From NCBI GenBank assembly GCA_002189035.1, contig NEEC01000130.1, positions 1-32,202 on the forward strand: a stretch of 32,202 nt of DNA. The letters are read 5' to 3'. A model generated the notes under the pieces. It was not told where the DNA came from, did not search any database, and saw nothing but the letters and a program-made list of their open reading frames with translations. The position numbers and the translations under genes are program-made. Below are positions 20,671-32,202 of this stretch, piece after piece (the stretch's first letter is position 1; every line of letters starts with the position of its first letter). The DNA comes from Utricularia gibba (Eukaryota; Streptophyta; Magnoliopsida; Lamiales; Lentibulariaceae).

Positions 20671-22980
20671 GTTGCTTCTGGTAAGAGGATATCAATGTGC
20701 ACCGCCTGCGTCTGTATCTCTATTCTGCTTTCCATGCTTTTTTCGATTTGAATTGTGTTTGTGAGTGTTCTGACGATCCAAATGTTCCTGTTTTTTTTTA
20801 AATAATCATTGTATAAAATATAAAATTTGAAAAGCTTAATCGTCGTGCTTAATATGAGGCCAGATACCTAATAATGAAATAATATGCTGGTTACATTTTA
20901 TTTATAAAGAAATAACATAAAAAAGTGAAAATTAACTATTTAAAATAAATAATATCGTACAATGAGATCACAGATCATGACATTTGATATCATAATCAAA
21001 CCTGATTAAATGCTAATGATGGGATAAAGGAATACTCAAGTAAGTATACTGAATGTTTAAGAGAAAAAGAATATAGGATTAGTAGACCAGTGTGACGCCA
21101 TCCCACACTAGTTACATACCACTGATGTATTTAAATAGAATAACTGTACTAATCTTTTATGAGATTCGGTGTCTGTAGTAGATAATGGAAATGTAGGTCG
21201 TTACATATCTCTACTTAACTATGATTGATTTGTGATGTATCTTTTATATTTTAAAATACAAAAGATTCTCAAATCGATTGCATTTTAACACTTCATTTTC
21301 TAGTTGGATCTGGGTTCAAGTATACACATGATTTTTTAATTGTTTGGATGATTTGGTAATAAGATCAAACTATCACATTATTAAATTCAATAGTCCACAT
21401 GGTACTCTGACTAATAACATACACGTGGACAAATAAAATATGACTGTAAAATTTAATTAACATAAAAATATCCATGTTATAATATTCAAAATGTGTATAA
21501 AAATACTAATTTGATTTATTAAAATATATATGCTACTTTTTTAAACTCATATTTATAAACTTCTCAGTATTTTCGAATAAACTATATATATATATAATTT
21601 GATTTCACGTTTTTTATTCGGTACTCAAATTTTTAAACAAAATTTAAACTACAAATTCAACACAACACAACTCCAACTATAAATTCAACACAATTTCAAA
21701 CATACTAAAGTTTGTACTATAGACACGCACTTTATAAAAAGATGGTATTTCGGAAATGACATGTTTTAGATATAATCATATGATTAGAAATCCTCACTAA
21801 AAAAACAGTGATTTTGCGAACTAAAAAACTCTGAAAAATTCCTATTTTTATAAAAACGGTCTAAAATTAATTTATTACAAATTCTAATGAGTTAATTTGA
21901 AAAAAAAAAAAACATAGCCGAAGTGGGATAAGAATTAATAATTAAATGGTATATCGTTATTCGGTGTTTCGTTATGAATAAGAAATTAATGATTCTCTAT
22001 TGTATCCTACGAAAATGGGATAAAATAATCCAAGATTATTAGATGGTATTATTTAATCCCTCAATAATATCATAAATACCTTTTGTTTTTGTTTTTTTAT
22101 AGAAAACCCAATTCAAAAAAATAAGAATATTTTCGTTATTTTAATTATATAAACAATTATCCTATCCCAATTATTACAATATAAATTAAACACATCAAAA
22201 TACAATACCATCTAATTCTAACTCATTATTCTATTTAATTTTATCTTGACATAACTTATCGTACCACATGCACCTTAATTTATAAAACTATGTGAAAATG
22301 TTTGAATAATTCCCACTTGCAATTTAATAACCATTTCAAATCTCGGTAATCCATCACGCTCGATTCTAGCCTAGCTGACGTATTCCATAATTAACACACT
22401 GTTTTTAATATTAGAAATTAATGTCATTAAGAAGACCAAAATGTATTCGTAGCTAATTAATGATATTCTTTTTCATTTATAAATAAGGATATTGATAATC
22501 ACCCTTTCATTCTTTCCAACACATTAATCAAAATTTTTTATTGAAAATGATCATTTTTTCACATAATTAAGAAAGGACAATCAGATTAATAATAAAATAA
22601 TAAGAAAATGGTTATGGTACAATTTATCTCACACATTAAATTTAAATTTTTACACTAAAAGTAGCCACTTTTATCATAATGATCCAATGTTGATGGGGGA
22701 GAGCATGCTTACTTTTTAATAAATTCATAATTGACAATTTTTCTAATAAAAAAATAAACTATATATTTGTGGTGGTTACGTAACTTTAAATGTTATATTA
22801 AAAAATAGATGTTTCTAAGAATTTTATAATAAAAAAATAAAAAATATGTATTGAATATTTATTGTCTTGCTTGGTAAACTCAACCGCGACGTGACGCCTT
22901 GATGTTTTCTCCGTGGGTGGTGAAAAGGGCGTATTTTCGTACGCGGAGGACTGAAGGAAAATTCTCCCTTCTCCGCCGTG
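20671..22980. other. AT-rich intergenic region between GST and PADRE gene
   Basis: The first 150 bases are probably GST 3' UTR. The remainder is AT-rich with no supportable gene. A possible decayed MITE at about 21918-22267 is listed separately. Confidence 0.65.
21918..22267. repeat. Possible decayed MITE with weak inverted ends
   Basis: The left end (GTGGGATAAGAATTAATAAT, then TAAATGGTAT) weakly resembles the reverse complement of the right end (GTGGTACGATAAG ... AGAATTAGATGGTAT). The internal ATTAGATGGTATTATTTAAT is another related copy. Pairing is imperfect, and no target-site duplication was identified. Confidence 0.3.
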
Positions 22981-22986
22981 TTGCCT

Positions 22987-23017
22987 GGTCAAATCCGGCC
23001 AAATACTTGCATATAAA
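22987..23017 (+). promoter_or_regulatory. W-box (GGTCAA) and TATA box of PADRE gene 1
   Basis: GGTCAA, the reverse of the WRKY-binding TTGACC, lies at 22987-22992. ATATAAA follows at 23011-23017, 51 bases before the ATG. The TATA call is fairly safe. The W-box is a short motif, but it fits a stress- and pathogen-responsive family. Confidence 0.45.
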
Positions 23018-23067
23018 TTTGGAACCGCGCCGCTGATTTTTCTGTCTCACCACGCGCGGGGATTCCG

Positions 23068-23553
23068 ATGGGGAACCACATCTCGTGCAGATTAGGAGCC
23101 GCCAAGTCCACCAGGGTGATTCTCCCCGGCGGCGAAGTGCGCCAGTTCAAGGAACCGGTGACGGCGGCGGATCTGATGCTCGAATCGCCTAATTTCTTCC
23201 TCGTGAACTCACGATCGTTGAGGATAGGGAGGCGGTTGTCGCCGATTGCCGCGGATGAGGATCTCGAGTTCGGAAACCTCTATATTATGATTCCCATGAG
23301 GAGAGTTCATTCCGTAGCGACGGCGGCGGATGTCGCTGTTTTTATGATGGCTGGCAATTCCGCGTCCAGGAGGATCCAAGACCCCGCCGGCGTTTCAGGG
23401 GGCGCCAGGATATCGCCCGACACCACGGCGGTCGGAGGAGAGACAGGCAGTGGCGCCACGGAATTGAGTTACCCTGGGGAGTTGACGGAGTTCAAGTACA
23501 GGCTGTCGGTTTCCCGGTCGAAGCGGCCGGCGCTGGATACCATAACGGAATAG
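23068..23553 (+). CDS. PADRE (DUF4228) domain protein 1
   Basis: Single-exon gene of 161 residues. It begins MGNHISC, with Gly2 suited to N-myristoylation and Cys7 to palmitoylation, so membrane association is likely. The PADRE core follows: RVILPGGEVRQFKEPVTAAD, LMLESPNFFLVNS and DLEFGNLYIMIPM. A low-complexity middle leads to the conserved C-terminal ELTEFKYRLSVSRSKR...LDTITE. PADRE proteins are plant-specific and frequently induced by fungal pathogens and abiotic stress; their molecular role is unknown. The frame is intact, and the start is supported by the MGN motif and an upstream TATA box. Confidence 0.93.
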   Translation: MGNHISCRLGAAKSTRVILPGGEVRQFKEPVTAADLMLESPNFFLVNSRSLRIGRRLSPIAADEDLEFGNLYIMIPMRRVHSVATAADVAVFMMAGNSASRRIQDPAGVSGGARISPDTTAVGGETGSGATELSYPGELTEFKYRLSVSRSKRPALDTITE

Positions 23554-24739
23554 CTGTTGAGATAATTTCTCCGCATGCGGTTGTATTTTAGATTTTTCTT
23601 TCTTTATGGAAATTTGTGTTTTTTAGGCCATTACACGAATTTTGAGTTGAATGTGAAATGTATATGATTTAATTAGATATATACACATATACATATATAT
23701 ATATTGATCATTAAATATTTTTTAATACAAAATTTAAATAATAGATATTATATAATTATTTTAAAATATTAAATAAACAAATGGAGCCAATGTGTGTATA
23801 TATATTCCTGTTATTAATTGAGAATAGAGTTTTCAATGTCAACTTCATGCATTTTTTAATCTAATTCACATATTTTGTGTCAATTTCAAATTTAATTTAT
23901 ACTAATTAACATATTAAAAGCCAAAAAAAAAAATAAGTATTTAAAAAATAGAAATTGAGCTACTGGAAACCATTTATGAAAGTATTTTATAGCTTTCTTG
24001 GGTTATTTATACAAAAAAGGCTAAACCTATTGGTGGACGTTTTTACTAATTCAAACGCACATTATTTTTGTATAATATTATTGGAACTAAATTTTATAAT
24101 TTTACATTATCATCTTTTGGAGATATTATTTAAATTAATAACATCATTCGTCCCTAATGAATGTGGAATATTATTTCTAGACCAAGGGCGTTACATATTT
24201 TTTTAGGTAATAAAATTACTCTATTATTTATTAAAATCCATTAGGGCGAATGGTGTGTTAGAGCATCAAGAAGAAAAAAACAATATCATTAAAAATATTC
24301 AACAATCAAGCAAGGGCCTAGCGCGTGGCCCTCCATTACTGGGGAGATAGGAGAGCGTGGGAAAAACGGCCGATGGGTGCGCGTAAAGATGGACGAGTGG
24401 CTCTTTCTCTTTGCAGCCATTGATGAGACCTTAAATCATCTGGAACCATAACCAGATCTCTTTGAATCATTTATTTGAGTAACCAAAGTCATAGGGAAAA
24501 TTCCGTTTCCATGTTCTTGTTCAGTACCTTGATACTGGGGAAGTAGTACAGGAAATCAGATGCGGAGAGATTGAGTTTTGTCCTTTTTTGTTGAGGAAGA
24601 TCTGAGGCATCCCAACTTGAGAAAAATGGAGTCTTGGTCATTTGCCGCGACCCCTTTTCTCTGTTGGGAAATTTGGAGGTTTCATTTTGCAATATAGTTT
24701 TTGTTCGAATTCTTGGTTCAATTCCAATCTGGAGTTTGG
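23554..24739. other. Intergenic: PADRE 1 3' flank, AT-rich spacer and GT14 5' region
   Basis: An AT microsatellite (CATATACATATATATATATT region) lies at about 23683-23705. 23955-24206 has an 83-codon frame rich in Ile, Leu and Phe that looks like chance in AT-rich DNA. From about 24310 GC content rises into the presumed promoter and 5' UTR of the next gene. Confidence 0.6.
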
Positions 24740-26758
24740 ATGGGAGCTGAAAGAAAATGTTTGTTCATCCTGTTTTCGGGTGCATTCGTTACCTTATTGA
24801 TCTTCTTGTCGCTTATTTCGGGCTTCAGTTACCCTTACTTCTCCGCATTCCCACCGGAAAAGTCATTTGTTCCAACGATTCACAAAGGGCCGGGCCTTCC
24901 TCCGGCATTCGCATACTACATTTTCGGCGGTCCTGGCGATGTGGATAGATTGTTCCGGCTGCTGCTCGCGTATACCATCCAGGAATAGATATTTGCTTCA
25001 TATTTCAGCTGATGGCAGCGATGACGAGAGGATTAGACTTGGGGCGTTGGTGAAAACAGTGCCCGCTCTTCGAGCATTTGGTAATGTGGATTTGATTGGG
25101 AAGCCTGATCCAAATACTCCACTGGGTTCCACGAATATTGCAGCTATCTTAAGAGCTGCTGCGATTTTGTTAAAGTTAGATTTTGGCTGGGATTGGTTTG
25201 TCCCTCTCAGTGCTTTGGATTATCCCTTGATTACCCAGGATGGTATGCTTTGTCTCTGTTGTGGATAAGAACCTTGCTTTCCTTTTGTTTTTGTTCATTC
25301 TAATATGGTAAATTGAATCTTTTTTGGACATTTTAATGCTGAATTGGATTTCTCTGCTGGATGAAATACTTAGCCTTCTGGTAACAACACAAATTGGTTG
25401 TTACTCCTGTAAACGAGCTCCATTACTTGATGTAGTCACCTTTTTACTAATTTGGAGTGTAACTTTTGGACATGATTGACTTATTGTAGGTCTATTATGG
25501 ATCCTGTTGGCTTAGTCTTACTGTTGTGAATTCTCGAGTTACCTTAGCAGTGATATGAAACTTCACCTGTCTGTGTTATGTTTACTGCAAATTTACAGAA
25601 CTTTTTCCCTTGCTAATGCGTTTGCACAATTTCCTGATGTATCTTCTCTTCTATAGAGCTTGGAAATGGTTAAAATATATCTTTTATTTGCAAGGGATTG
25701 CATTGTGCATAATCTACTCTTTGAGTTGCTTTTCAAATACACACTCTGTCAATCAAGTTTGCCAAAAGTAAAGCACGCTGCTAGAAGCTATCAGATATGC
25801 TTAAGTTCACGGATCTATCTGCAAATGAATGTTATCTGCTTGTTTTTTCACCTCCCCTGTGCAGCCATTGATCTGTTTACTTTGTGTTTGTTGTTTCAGA
25901 CTTGTCCCATGCGTTCTCCTCTGTTAGAAGAGACCTCAACTTCATCCAGCACACTAGTGATCTGGGATGGAAAGAGTAGGCAAAATCCTCTTCCCATATG
26001 TGGATTTCAACACCATTGAAAATGTTTTCCTAAAGTTTTCATGATCATCTCTGCAGGAATGACAGGATTCGGCCCATTGTAGTGATCCCTCTGTCTACCT
26101 TGCAAGGAAGTCACAAATCTTTCGTGCAACCGAAAAGCGGCCATTGCCTGATGCTTTCAAAGTCTACACAGGTACCATACCAAGTCCCTGTAATCCATCT
26201 CTCTCGATCCAAATGAAATGATCATATGTTGTTTCCTGCTAGGTTCGCCATGGTTTATCCTTAGTCGATCGTTCCTGGAGTTCTGTATTCTTGGCTGGGA
26301 TAACCTTCCACGCACCCTTCTCATGTATGCTAACAATGTCATCTTGCCCCAAGAAGTCTACTTCCATTCCGTCATCTGCAACTCCCCAGAGTTCAAGAAC
26401 ACTACTGTGAATCGGATTTGAGGTACTTCATCTGGGACGATCCTCCCAAGATGGAGCCTCATTTTCTCAGCAGCTCGAATTACGCCGGCATGGTTCGAAG
26501 CAGAGCGCTTTTGCTCGACAGTTCAAGGCGTATGATCCAGTTCTAGACATGATAGACAAGCGAATCCTCATGCGAGGCCGCAACCGCGTAACGCCTGGTG
26601 CTTGGTGCACTGGCAGTGGAAGCTGGTTCATGGATCCCTGCTCCAAGTGGAGGAGCAACATCAACGTTGTGAAGCCTGGATCTCGAGCCATGGAACTCCG
26701 GGAGTCCTTAGAGAAGCTTCTGGAGGAGCGGCAGACGCAGCACCATATCTGCACTTGA
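24740..26758 (+). CDS. GT14 beta-glucuronosyltransferase-like (GlcAT14 family), with five apparent one-base losses
   Basis: Golgi type II membrane glycosyltransferase of family GT14 (Core-2/I-branching fold). Plant members add glucuronic acid to arabinogalactan-protein glycans. Exons: 24740-25242, 25900-25975, 26057-26171 and 26243-26758. MGAERK is followed by a signal-anchor helix ([20 protein letters not shown]). The catalytic domain then shows [123 protein letters not shown] and [20 protein letters not shown]. Conservation is strong, but the frame slips near 24969, 24982, 26084, 26415 and 26510; each slip is repaired by one extra base. The fourth is GGG reduced to GG, and the fifth lies in a T-run. 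The exon phases fit only if these bases are restored. As written it would encode only a short truncated protein. Intron 1 (25243-25899) holds no other feature. It may be a real pseudogene, but assembly error is more likely. Confidence 0.9.
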
Positions 26759-27954
26759 TTATTGCAGGTTCGGAAACACTTCCCACAAACAGGCTCAATG
26801 CCGTTCTTTGGATTTGTGAAGGTATCCTTTGAAGTGAAATCTTTAGAAGATAGAGGCTCAGGGAATGGAAGCTGCTGCTGCTGAGTTTTTTTTTTTTTTT
26901 TTCATTTTTTTGGGAGGATGAAGCTGTTGCTGTATAGATGACTCTGATTCTTTTTGATGAACTTGAGAGGAATTGTATCAGTGTACTTCCAGATTCTCAT
27001 TGATCATTTTGTTTGATGATAATTTAATTAATAATATGTTTAAATAATTTATGTTCAAATAAATACATTTGATGTTCTTAAAATTTAAAATATATTTGAT
27101 ATATGTATTTTTAATAGTCTTTCAAAATGATTGTTAATAAATGTATTTAAAATAAATCAAAAAAAATATTGTTTTACTAAAAAATTAATGCAAAAAAAAA
27201 ACCTAATGTGAATAACATAGTTATGCAAATATGATAAATATGTATTAATGAATTAAATAACAATTCATATGTAAAATTGAATATAAATATTCTATACTAT
27301 ATAATCAATCACTCTCTTAGTATTTATTGGGTTAACTCTAACTAACTAACATTAAAGTTTTAATAACTAATAACAATATTAATAATCCATTAATTGATAA
27401 ACTCAAATTAAATTGGGTTAATAGGCTAAAGTAATGTTTTGAAAATGTTTGAAGCTTATTTTATTTTTTGAAAATTACCAAAAATATTTTTAAATTTAGA
27501 TCAGCCGCAAATTAAATGATTTAAAATATAATAATTCATAATTTATTATATTTTTATAAAAAGTTTTAATTTAAAATAAATTTTTCAGGCATATTATTTT
27601 TTTTTTTTGTCCAAGAAAAGAAAACACAGATTTATTTTGACCAGAGAGAGACCAGAGTCATTGCAATGTGCAGGAATATCAGGCAGCATATCATTGGCAT
27701 CTATGAAATGAAATAAGATACAAACAGAAGAAAACAAATGAAAACGAGTAGCCTGGGAAAAAATCTTGTGCAAGTCTTTGGATTCCGGTGTGTGGTTGGT
27801 CGGCAAATTTTTTATTGGCTCGCCAGCGCCAACTGTAGAAAGCTCAGACGGAGCTCGCAGTGAAATACAAATACCCCACAATTCGTTTCTTGTTCCCATT
27901 GCAAAAATCAGTGACATTTTCGTAGCTGGGGCGGCCTTCGTTTCACACCTCTAA
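26759..27954. other. Intergenic: GT14 3' flank, AT-rich spacer and PUB promoter
   Basis: A run of 18 T residues lies at 26886-26903 in the presumed 3' UTR. 27000-27600 is AT-rich without features. 27610-27954 is more balanced and is the likely promoter and 5' UTR of the U-box gene. The minus-strand frame at 27594-27917 resembles no family. Confidence 0.6.
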
Positions 27955-30649
27955 ATGGGCGATGGATATTCTTCGTCGAGGAGGGGCGGCGGAGCTGATG
28001 CTCCTTTGGCCGTAATTCGCGACATTCTTCGGATCTCCGGCGCCTGTAGTTTTCCGGGTGTCTTCAGGAAGGAGTGTGTGGAGTTGGTCCGGAGAATCTC
28101 GCTTTTGACTCATTTTCTTGAGGAAATTTGGGATTCCGAGAAGAATCGAGGGATTGCGAGATGGGTGGTTCCTCTTCGAACCGCTCTTGCTTTGCCGATT
28201 TGACTCTCGTGCTCCACGACGCCAGAAGGCTGCTTCTTGCCGCTGCCAACAACTTCGATTTTGCAGAGGACGCTTCTGTGAGTAGTCTCTTTCAGATTTC
28301 GCTCCTGCATTTGCTTCTCGGGTCAACCCTTTATCATGTTAAACTCCTAACTTCCCAGAAATGTTGTTAAGTTGCCTATTTCTGTGGCTTAAGCCTTGAG
28401 AGAGCGCTGATCTAAGCCTCTTCCTTCATGCATTCCGGTCCAGTTGGAACTTTCATGATGCTTTAGAAGCAGGGTTCTTGCTGAAATCGACAGATACCTA
28501 GCAAGAATCTGGCATCGGCATCGTTTTCCCTCTGCTTTTTAGGGAGTTTTAACCTTGGGAGGATGAAGTGAAACATTTCACGTGGGGTTGGTTTATGTCG
28601 GAAACTTTTCCCTCTGCATCTGGCTGTTGCTCTCGAACTTCCTTTTCGAGATTAGGTAGTCACTGAGGGGGACGAATCAGGCCAAGTTGGATAAGATGAT
28701 GCTTACTGTTTGAATCATTTGAGACCATTAGTGTGCTTGCTTAACCGAATAAGCGCGCACCCATGTTGCTCCAAACTGGCATGTTCCTACAAGCCTCAGC
28801 ATACTCCTCTGTCTGCTTATTTCTTGTCTTGACTTTGGGTGTGCATTTTAACACCATCCATTGAAGCTTACTGTTGTTTCTTGTTCAAGGTCATGTGCAC
28901 AAGAGAATCGCCATCCGATTTCGGGGGTGACGATGGAGTGGAGAAAGCACTGCTGAACTTTCCATATCAGTCTTTTGAAATATCAGAAGATGTGCAAGAC
29001 CAGGTTAGTAATAGCTCTTCTTGAACTTTCACCAGGCCAATGGAACTTTTCTGTAACTGGATCTAAGCTGTTGTGTATCCTTGTCGTCTCAGATTAAACT
29101 TATCCGGTCGCAGTTGAGACGAGCAGTCGGAAAATACAGCAGTTCAGATTCGAGCTTAGTACCACCGCCTTCAGATATTGAAGCTGATCTATCTCTACTT
29201 AGCAGCAGGGTAGCTAAAGTTCGAATTGAGGTTACAAAGAATGTCAATATCAAGTTCAGCCAGAGGCAGATGCTCTTGTGGAAAGCAAGGATTCTGAGGC
29301 CAGTGGAACGGATGAAGGTGCAGATGATAAGGGAAGCTTAAGTGAGACTAATGCTCATGAGAATTCCAAGAAAATGATGGCCGAAAAGGCAACTAGAAAG
29401 TGAAGAGGAGAGCAAGGCTCTAGGCTGCTCCCATCATTCACTTGTGATTCCTGTTGATTTCCTCTGCCCTATTTCACTTGAGCTCATGAAGGATCCTGTG
29501 ATCGTTGCGACTGGCCAGGTTCGAATCGAAAGTTAATCTTCTTCAGGGTTATTTCAGATTCTGCTTCATCTGACTCAACTGTAACATATTTCAGACATAT
29601 GAGCGATCTTGCATTCAGAGATGGATAGACTGTGGCAACAAGACATGCCCGAAAACTCGGCAGAAGCTATGGCACCTCAGTTTTACTCCAATCATCTGCT
29701 AAGGCGTTTGATATCCCAATGGTGTGTCAAGAACAATGTGCATCTCCCCACTGCTCTCATTGATGGAAAGATAAGACAGAGTGATGGCTCATTTCGGAAT
29801 ATCACTGGTAACATAGCAACTATCCGGGATCTTGTTCGTACCCTCTCTAGATCGACGGAGGATCTCCGGGCGGCAGTGGCTGAGATAAGATCACTCTCCA
29901 GGAGAAGCACAGACAACCGGATATTGCTAGCAGAAGCCGGAGCTATCCCGCTTCTAGTTAACCTGTTGCCATCTCAGGACGCTGGAATTCAGGATAATGC
30001 CATAACATGCATCCTGAATCTTTCTATATATGAGAGCAACAAGGAACTCATAGTGCTTGCAGATGCCATTCCATTGATCGTTAGAGTTCTCAGTACCGGA
30101 AGCATGGAAGCAAGAGAGAATGCAGCTGCCACCCTCTTCTGTTTATCCCTTGTAGATGAGAACAAGATCACAATCGGCGCGTCCGGAGCTATTCCAGCGC
30201 TGGCCTGCTTGAGAGTGGAACCCCAGGGGAAGAAAGATGCTGCAACCGCATTATTCAGCCTGTGTGCATACTCCCGGAACAAGGGGCGAGCCATCAAGGC
30301 TGGCATTGTACCTCCGCTACTGAACATGCTTACAGACGCACAAATAGCTTGGTGGATGAATCCCTGACCATGATAGCAGTCCTTGTAGCTACCGTGAAGC
30401 GAAATCAGCGATAGTGAAAGCCAACATGATACCTGTCTTGACTGGACTTGTGAGTACAGGCTCACCTCGCAACCAGGAGAATGCATCCGCCATTCTGCTT
30501 TCTCTGTGCAAGAAGGATAAGGAAAGCCTCGCCTCTGCCCGCCAACTCGGTGTAGTCGCCCCTCTCTTCGAGCTCACCAAAAACGGCACGGAAAGAGCAG
30601 GAGGAAAGCACTGCAGTTGCTGGAGATCCTGGCCAACACACCTCAGTGA
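27955..30649 (+). CDS. U-box/ARM-repeat E3 ubiquitin ligase, PUB10/PUB11 type, with many frame breaks
   Basis: Four exons: 27955-28277, 28890-29003, 29093-29518 and 29595-30649. The N-terminal UND region reads [38 protein letters not shown] and, in another frame, [38 protein letters not shown] and [15 protein letters not shown] follow. The U-box, which binds E2 enzymes, reads [25 protein letters not shown] | [23 protein letters not shown] repeats follow, including [32 protein letters not shown] and [12 protein letters not shown], and they end in [20 protein letters not shown] and ELTKNGTER. At least ten one-base shifts are needed to read through (near 28145, 28905, 28925, 28936, 29258, 29400, 29693, 30207-30230, 30337, 30391 and 30600). 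Several are at homopolymers such as G5 at 28923-28927. The splice sites remain canonical. The 612-base intron 1 shows no other gene. Confidence 0.9.
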
Positions 30650-31539
30650 TTAACAGGTTCTTCTTTCTTCTTCCCTGAGAACACTATATTTAACTGTTCA
30701 AGGGCATGATTGGATTCGACTGGACAATGGGGGAGACGAACCAAAGCATGATGTATTTGCCAAAATGCTTTGTGGGTTCGCCATATTGGATTGCTATTCT
30801 TCATTCCCTTCATTCTTGAAGCTCTGTGAAATGCCTTGTTACCATGGCTGGCTACTACAACTGCTGAGTCTTTCATTGTTCCTGCTTTCTGAGATGATTG
30901 AAATGAAAGTAATGCAACTCACTGTTCATGTAATGGTTGAAGCGACAAGCACAGCACCCAAAAGAAACAGCAAAGTATAATTTATATATCAAATAGATGT
31001 AATTACATTGTTTAAAAAACCACTATTCTATTGTGATTTAATTATGTTAGATCAAGAATTGTACATGATAGAAAATGGATGAAAATCAAACTACTGTTGC
31101 ATAAAAAATAAATCTTAATCTAATCATGATTCAACTACTATTTAATTACGATTATCTATTTTTTTAAAAAGAATGTGCTTAATCAAGATTGAATCACTCA
31201 AATTGCGAACAATTGTAAATCACGATTTAAAACATTGTGTAATTCTGAATACATAATAGAAGCGTACGTGTTAAATATAATTTAAAAAACACAAGGCATC
31301 GTAGGGCTATTACTAATTAAACACTAAAAAGGGTTGAGAAATCCCAGGAGTTACGTAACGCATTTTGGTTCGTCCTCTTTGGCATTAATCTAACTGCACT
31401 GATCAAAGAGTACTTTATTTCAGAGTCAAATGCCGGTTCTGCGAAGGAAGTAACTGAATCTCAGGGCTCTGGCTAGGGTTTTTTATGTAGTGAATGATAG
31501 AGCTCGTACCTGGATTGGATTGAGGGAGAGAAATCACTC
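30650..31539. other. Intergenic: PUB 3' flank and PADRE 2 promoter
   Basis: 30650-30980 is probably the 3' UTR of the U-box gene. 30980-31330 is AT-rich. 31340-31539 is the promoter side of the next gene and contains GTTACGTAAC (31352-31361), a perfect palindrome with an ACGT core of the kind bound by bZIP factors. No gene is seen. Confidence 0.6.
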
Positions 31540-32202
31540 ATGGGAAACAGCATCGGAAATAGAAGAATGGCGGTTGTGGTGAGAACCAACGGGGACACTT
31601 TCAGATTGCCATGTCCGATACAGGCGGGAAAAGTGCTTGCAAATTATCCGGACACGTTTTGTTGGAGTCAGAGGAGGCGCGGCGCCGTGGAATCGGAGCT
31701 ACCTGATGGATCCGGATGACGATCTTGAGCCGAAGCGGATCTACTTTCTGATTCCGAAATCGGAGTTTCCAGAGGAGAGTAGGATTTTGACGAAATCGAG
31801 ATCGGAAGTTCGTCTGAGTGCCAGGGAGAGGCTGGAGAGCATCAAGATGCGGAGGTCGGCGCCGGCGATGCGCATCGCGATGGCTCCGACAGACGTTTCT
31901 GGAGTTCGGGTGACTATCCGAGTGAAGAAATCGGAGTTAGAAAGGATGCTGCGCGAGGACGGATACGGCAAGGAGCGGCGGCGGCCGCCCCGCTCAAGAA
32001 GCCAAGAACTCCGATCGTCGATCGCCTCAGGTTTCGTTTGCTCCAACTTCAATTCACGTAAAACTTCAAAACAAGGGTTTCGCTATCGGCTTTTTCATTC
32101 AAAAAGCAGAGAACTTGAATGTCTCCGTTGGTTCGTTCATGTTGCAGAGGCACAGTGGACTTTGTACCATCAACGAAAGTGACATCAAAATGCATGCTAC
32201 CG
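31540..32202 (+). CDS. PADRE (DUF4228) domain protein 2, two apparent one-base losses, probably partial at right edge
   Basis: The ATG at 31540 starts MGNSIGNRRMAVVVRTNGDT, an N-myristoylation-type start followed by the PADRE beta-strand. LPCPIQAGKVLANYP then reads into a break near 31654. The next segment is in a second frame (GHVLLESEEARRRGIGAT-like), and a second break lies near 31703. The remaining core is in the third frame: LMDPDDDLEPKRIYFLIPKS, EFPEE, RLSARERLESIKMRRSAPAM. One extra base at each point (a G in the CCGG run and a C in the CC run) would make the frame continuous. A GT donor at 32031 and an AG acceptor before 32148 suggest a second exon running to or past the window end. 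This gene has more of the PKxxFPEE-type core than PADRE 1, so the two belong to different subgroups. Confidence 0.8.

Noticed and set aside
23955-24206. 83-codon plus-strand frame that could be a membrane protein
   Set aside because: Its Ile/Leu/Phe/Tyr richness is what AT-rich DNA gives by chance, and it has no recognisable motif.
27594-27917. 107-codon minus-strand frame upstream of the U-box gene
   Set aside because: It ends in poly-Lys from a T-run, lacks family motifs, and overlaps the likely U-box promoter.
30414-30653. 79-codon frame as a separate ARM-repeat gene
   Set aside because: It is the C-terminal end of the U-box gene, displaced only by one-base frame breaks.

Overview
The window is nuclear DNA of a flowering plant, most likely a eudicot. 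The genes have short GT-AG introns and encode plant-specific families (plastid L15 precursor, B-box/CCT protein, tau-class GST, DUF1639, PADRE/DUF4228, plant U-box ARM E3). Gene islands of moderate GC are separated by 1-4 kb of very AT-rich DNA. The exon models below were assembled by hand from splice sites, reading-frame phase and family resemblance.

Layout. The left half is mainly on the minus strand: the 5' three exons of plastid ribosomal protein L15 (1-1297, running off the left edge), a complete 23-exon cytosolic-type glutaminyl-tRNA synthetase (1996-7078), a DUF1639 protein (8717-9561) and an atypical bHLH gene with an unusual 33-residue tandem repeat (about 10884-12093). A gene-poor stretch (12.1-16.3 kb) holds a decayed Ty1/copia reverse-transcriptase fragment and two small GC-rich islands. 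The right half is all on the plus strand: a BBX27-like double B-box gene (17040-18381), a tau GST (19902-20670), a PADRE protein (23068-23553), a GT14 glucuronosyltransferase-like gene (24740-26758), a PUB10/11-type U-box ARM E3 ligase (27955-30649) and a second PADRE gene at the right edge (31540 onward).

These are ordinary single-copy plant genes for translation, light/stress transcription, detoxification, wall glycosylation and ubiquitination. They do not form a pathway cluster. From memory, the order GlnRS / DUF1639 / bHLH recalls Arabidopsis At1g25310-At1g25370, and PADRE / PUB10 / GT14 recalls At1g71015-At1g71070; I could not check this.

The most notable observation is that several genes carry repeated one-base frame breaks, often at short homopolymers, while the protein stays well conserved on both sides. 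The breaks are dense in the GT14, PUB and second PADRE genes and sparse or absent elsewhere. This looks like an indel-prone assembly segment, or else very recent gene death. I see no CRISPR, operon, phage or other exotic system.
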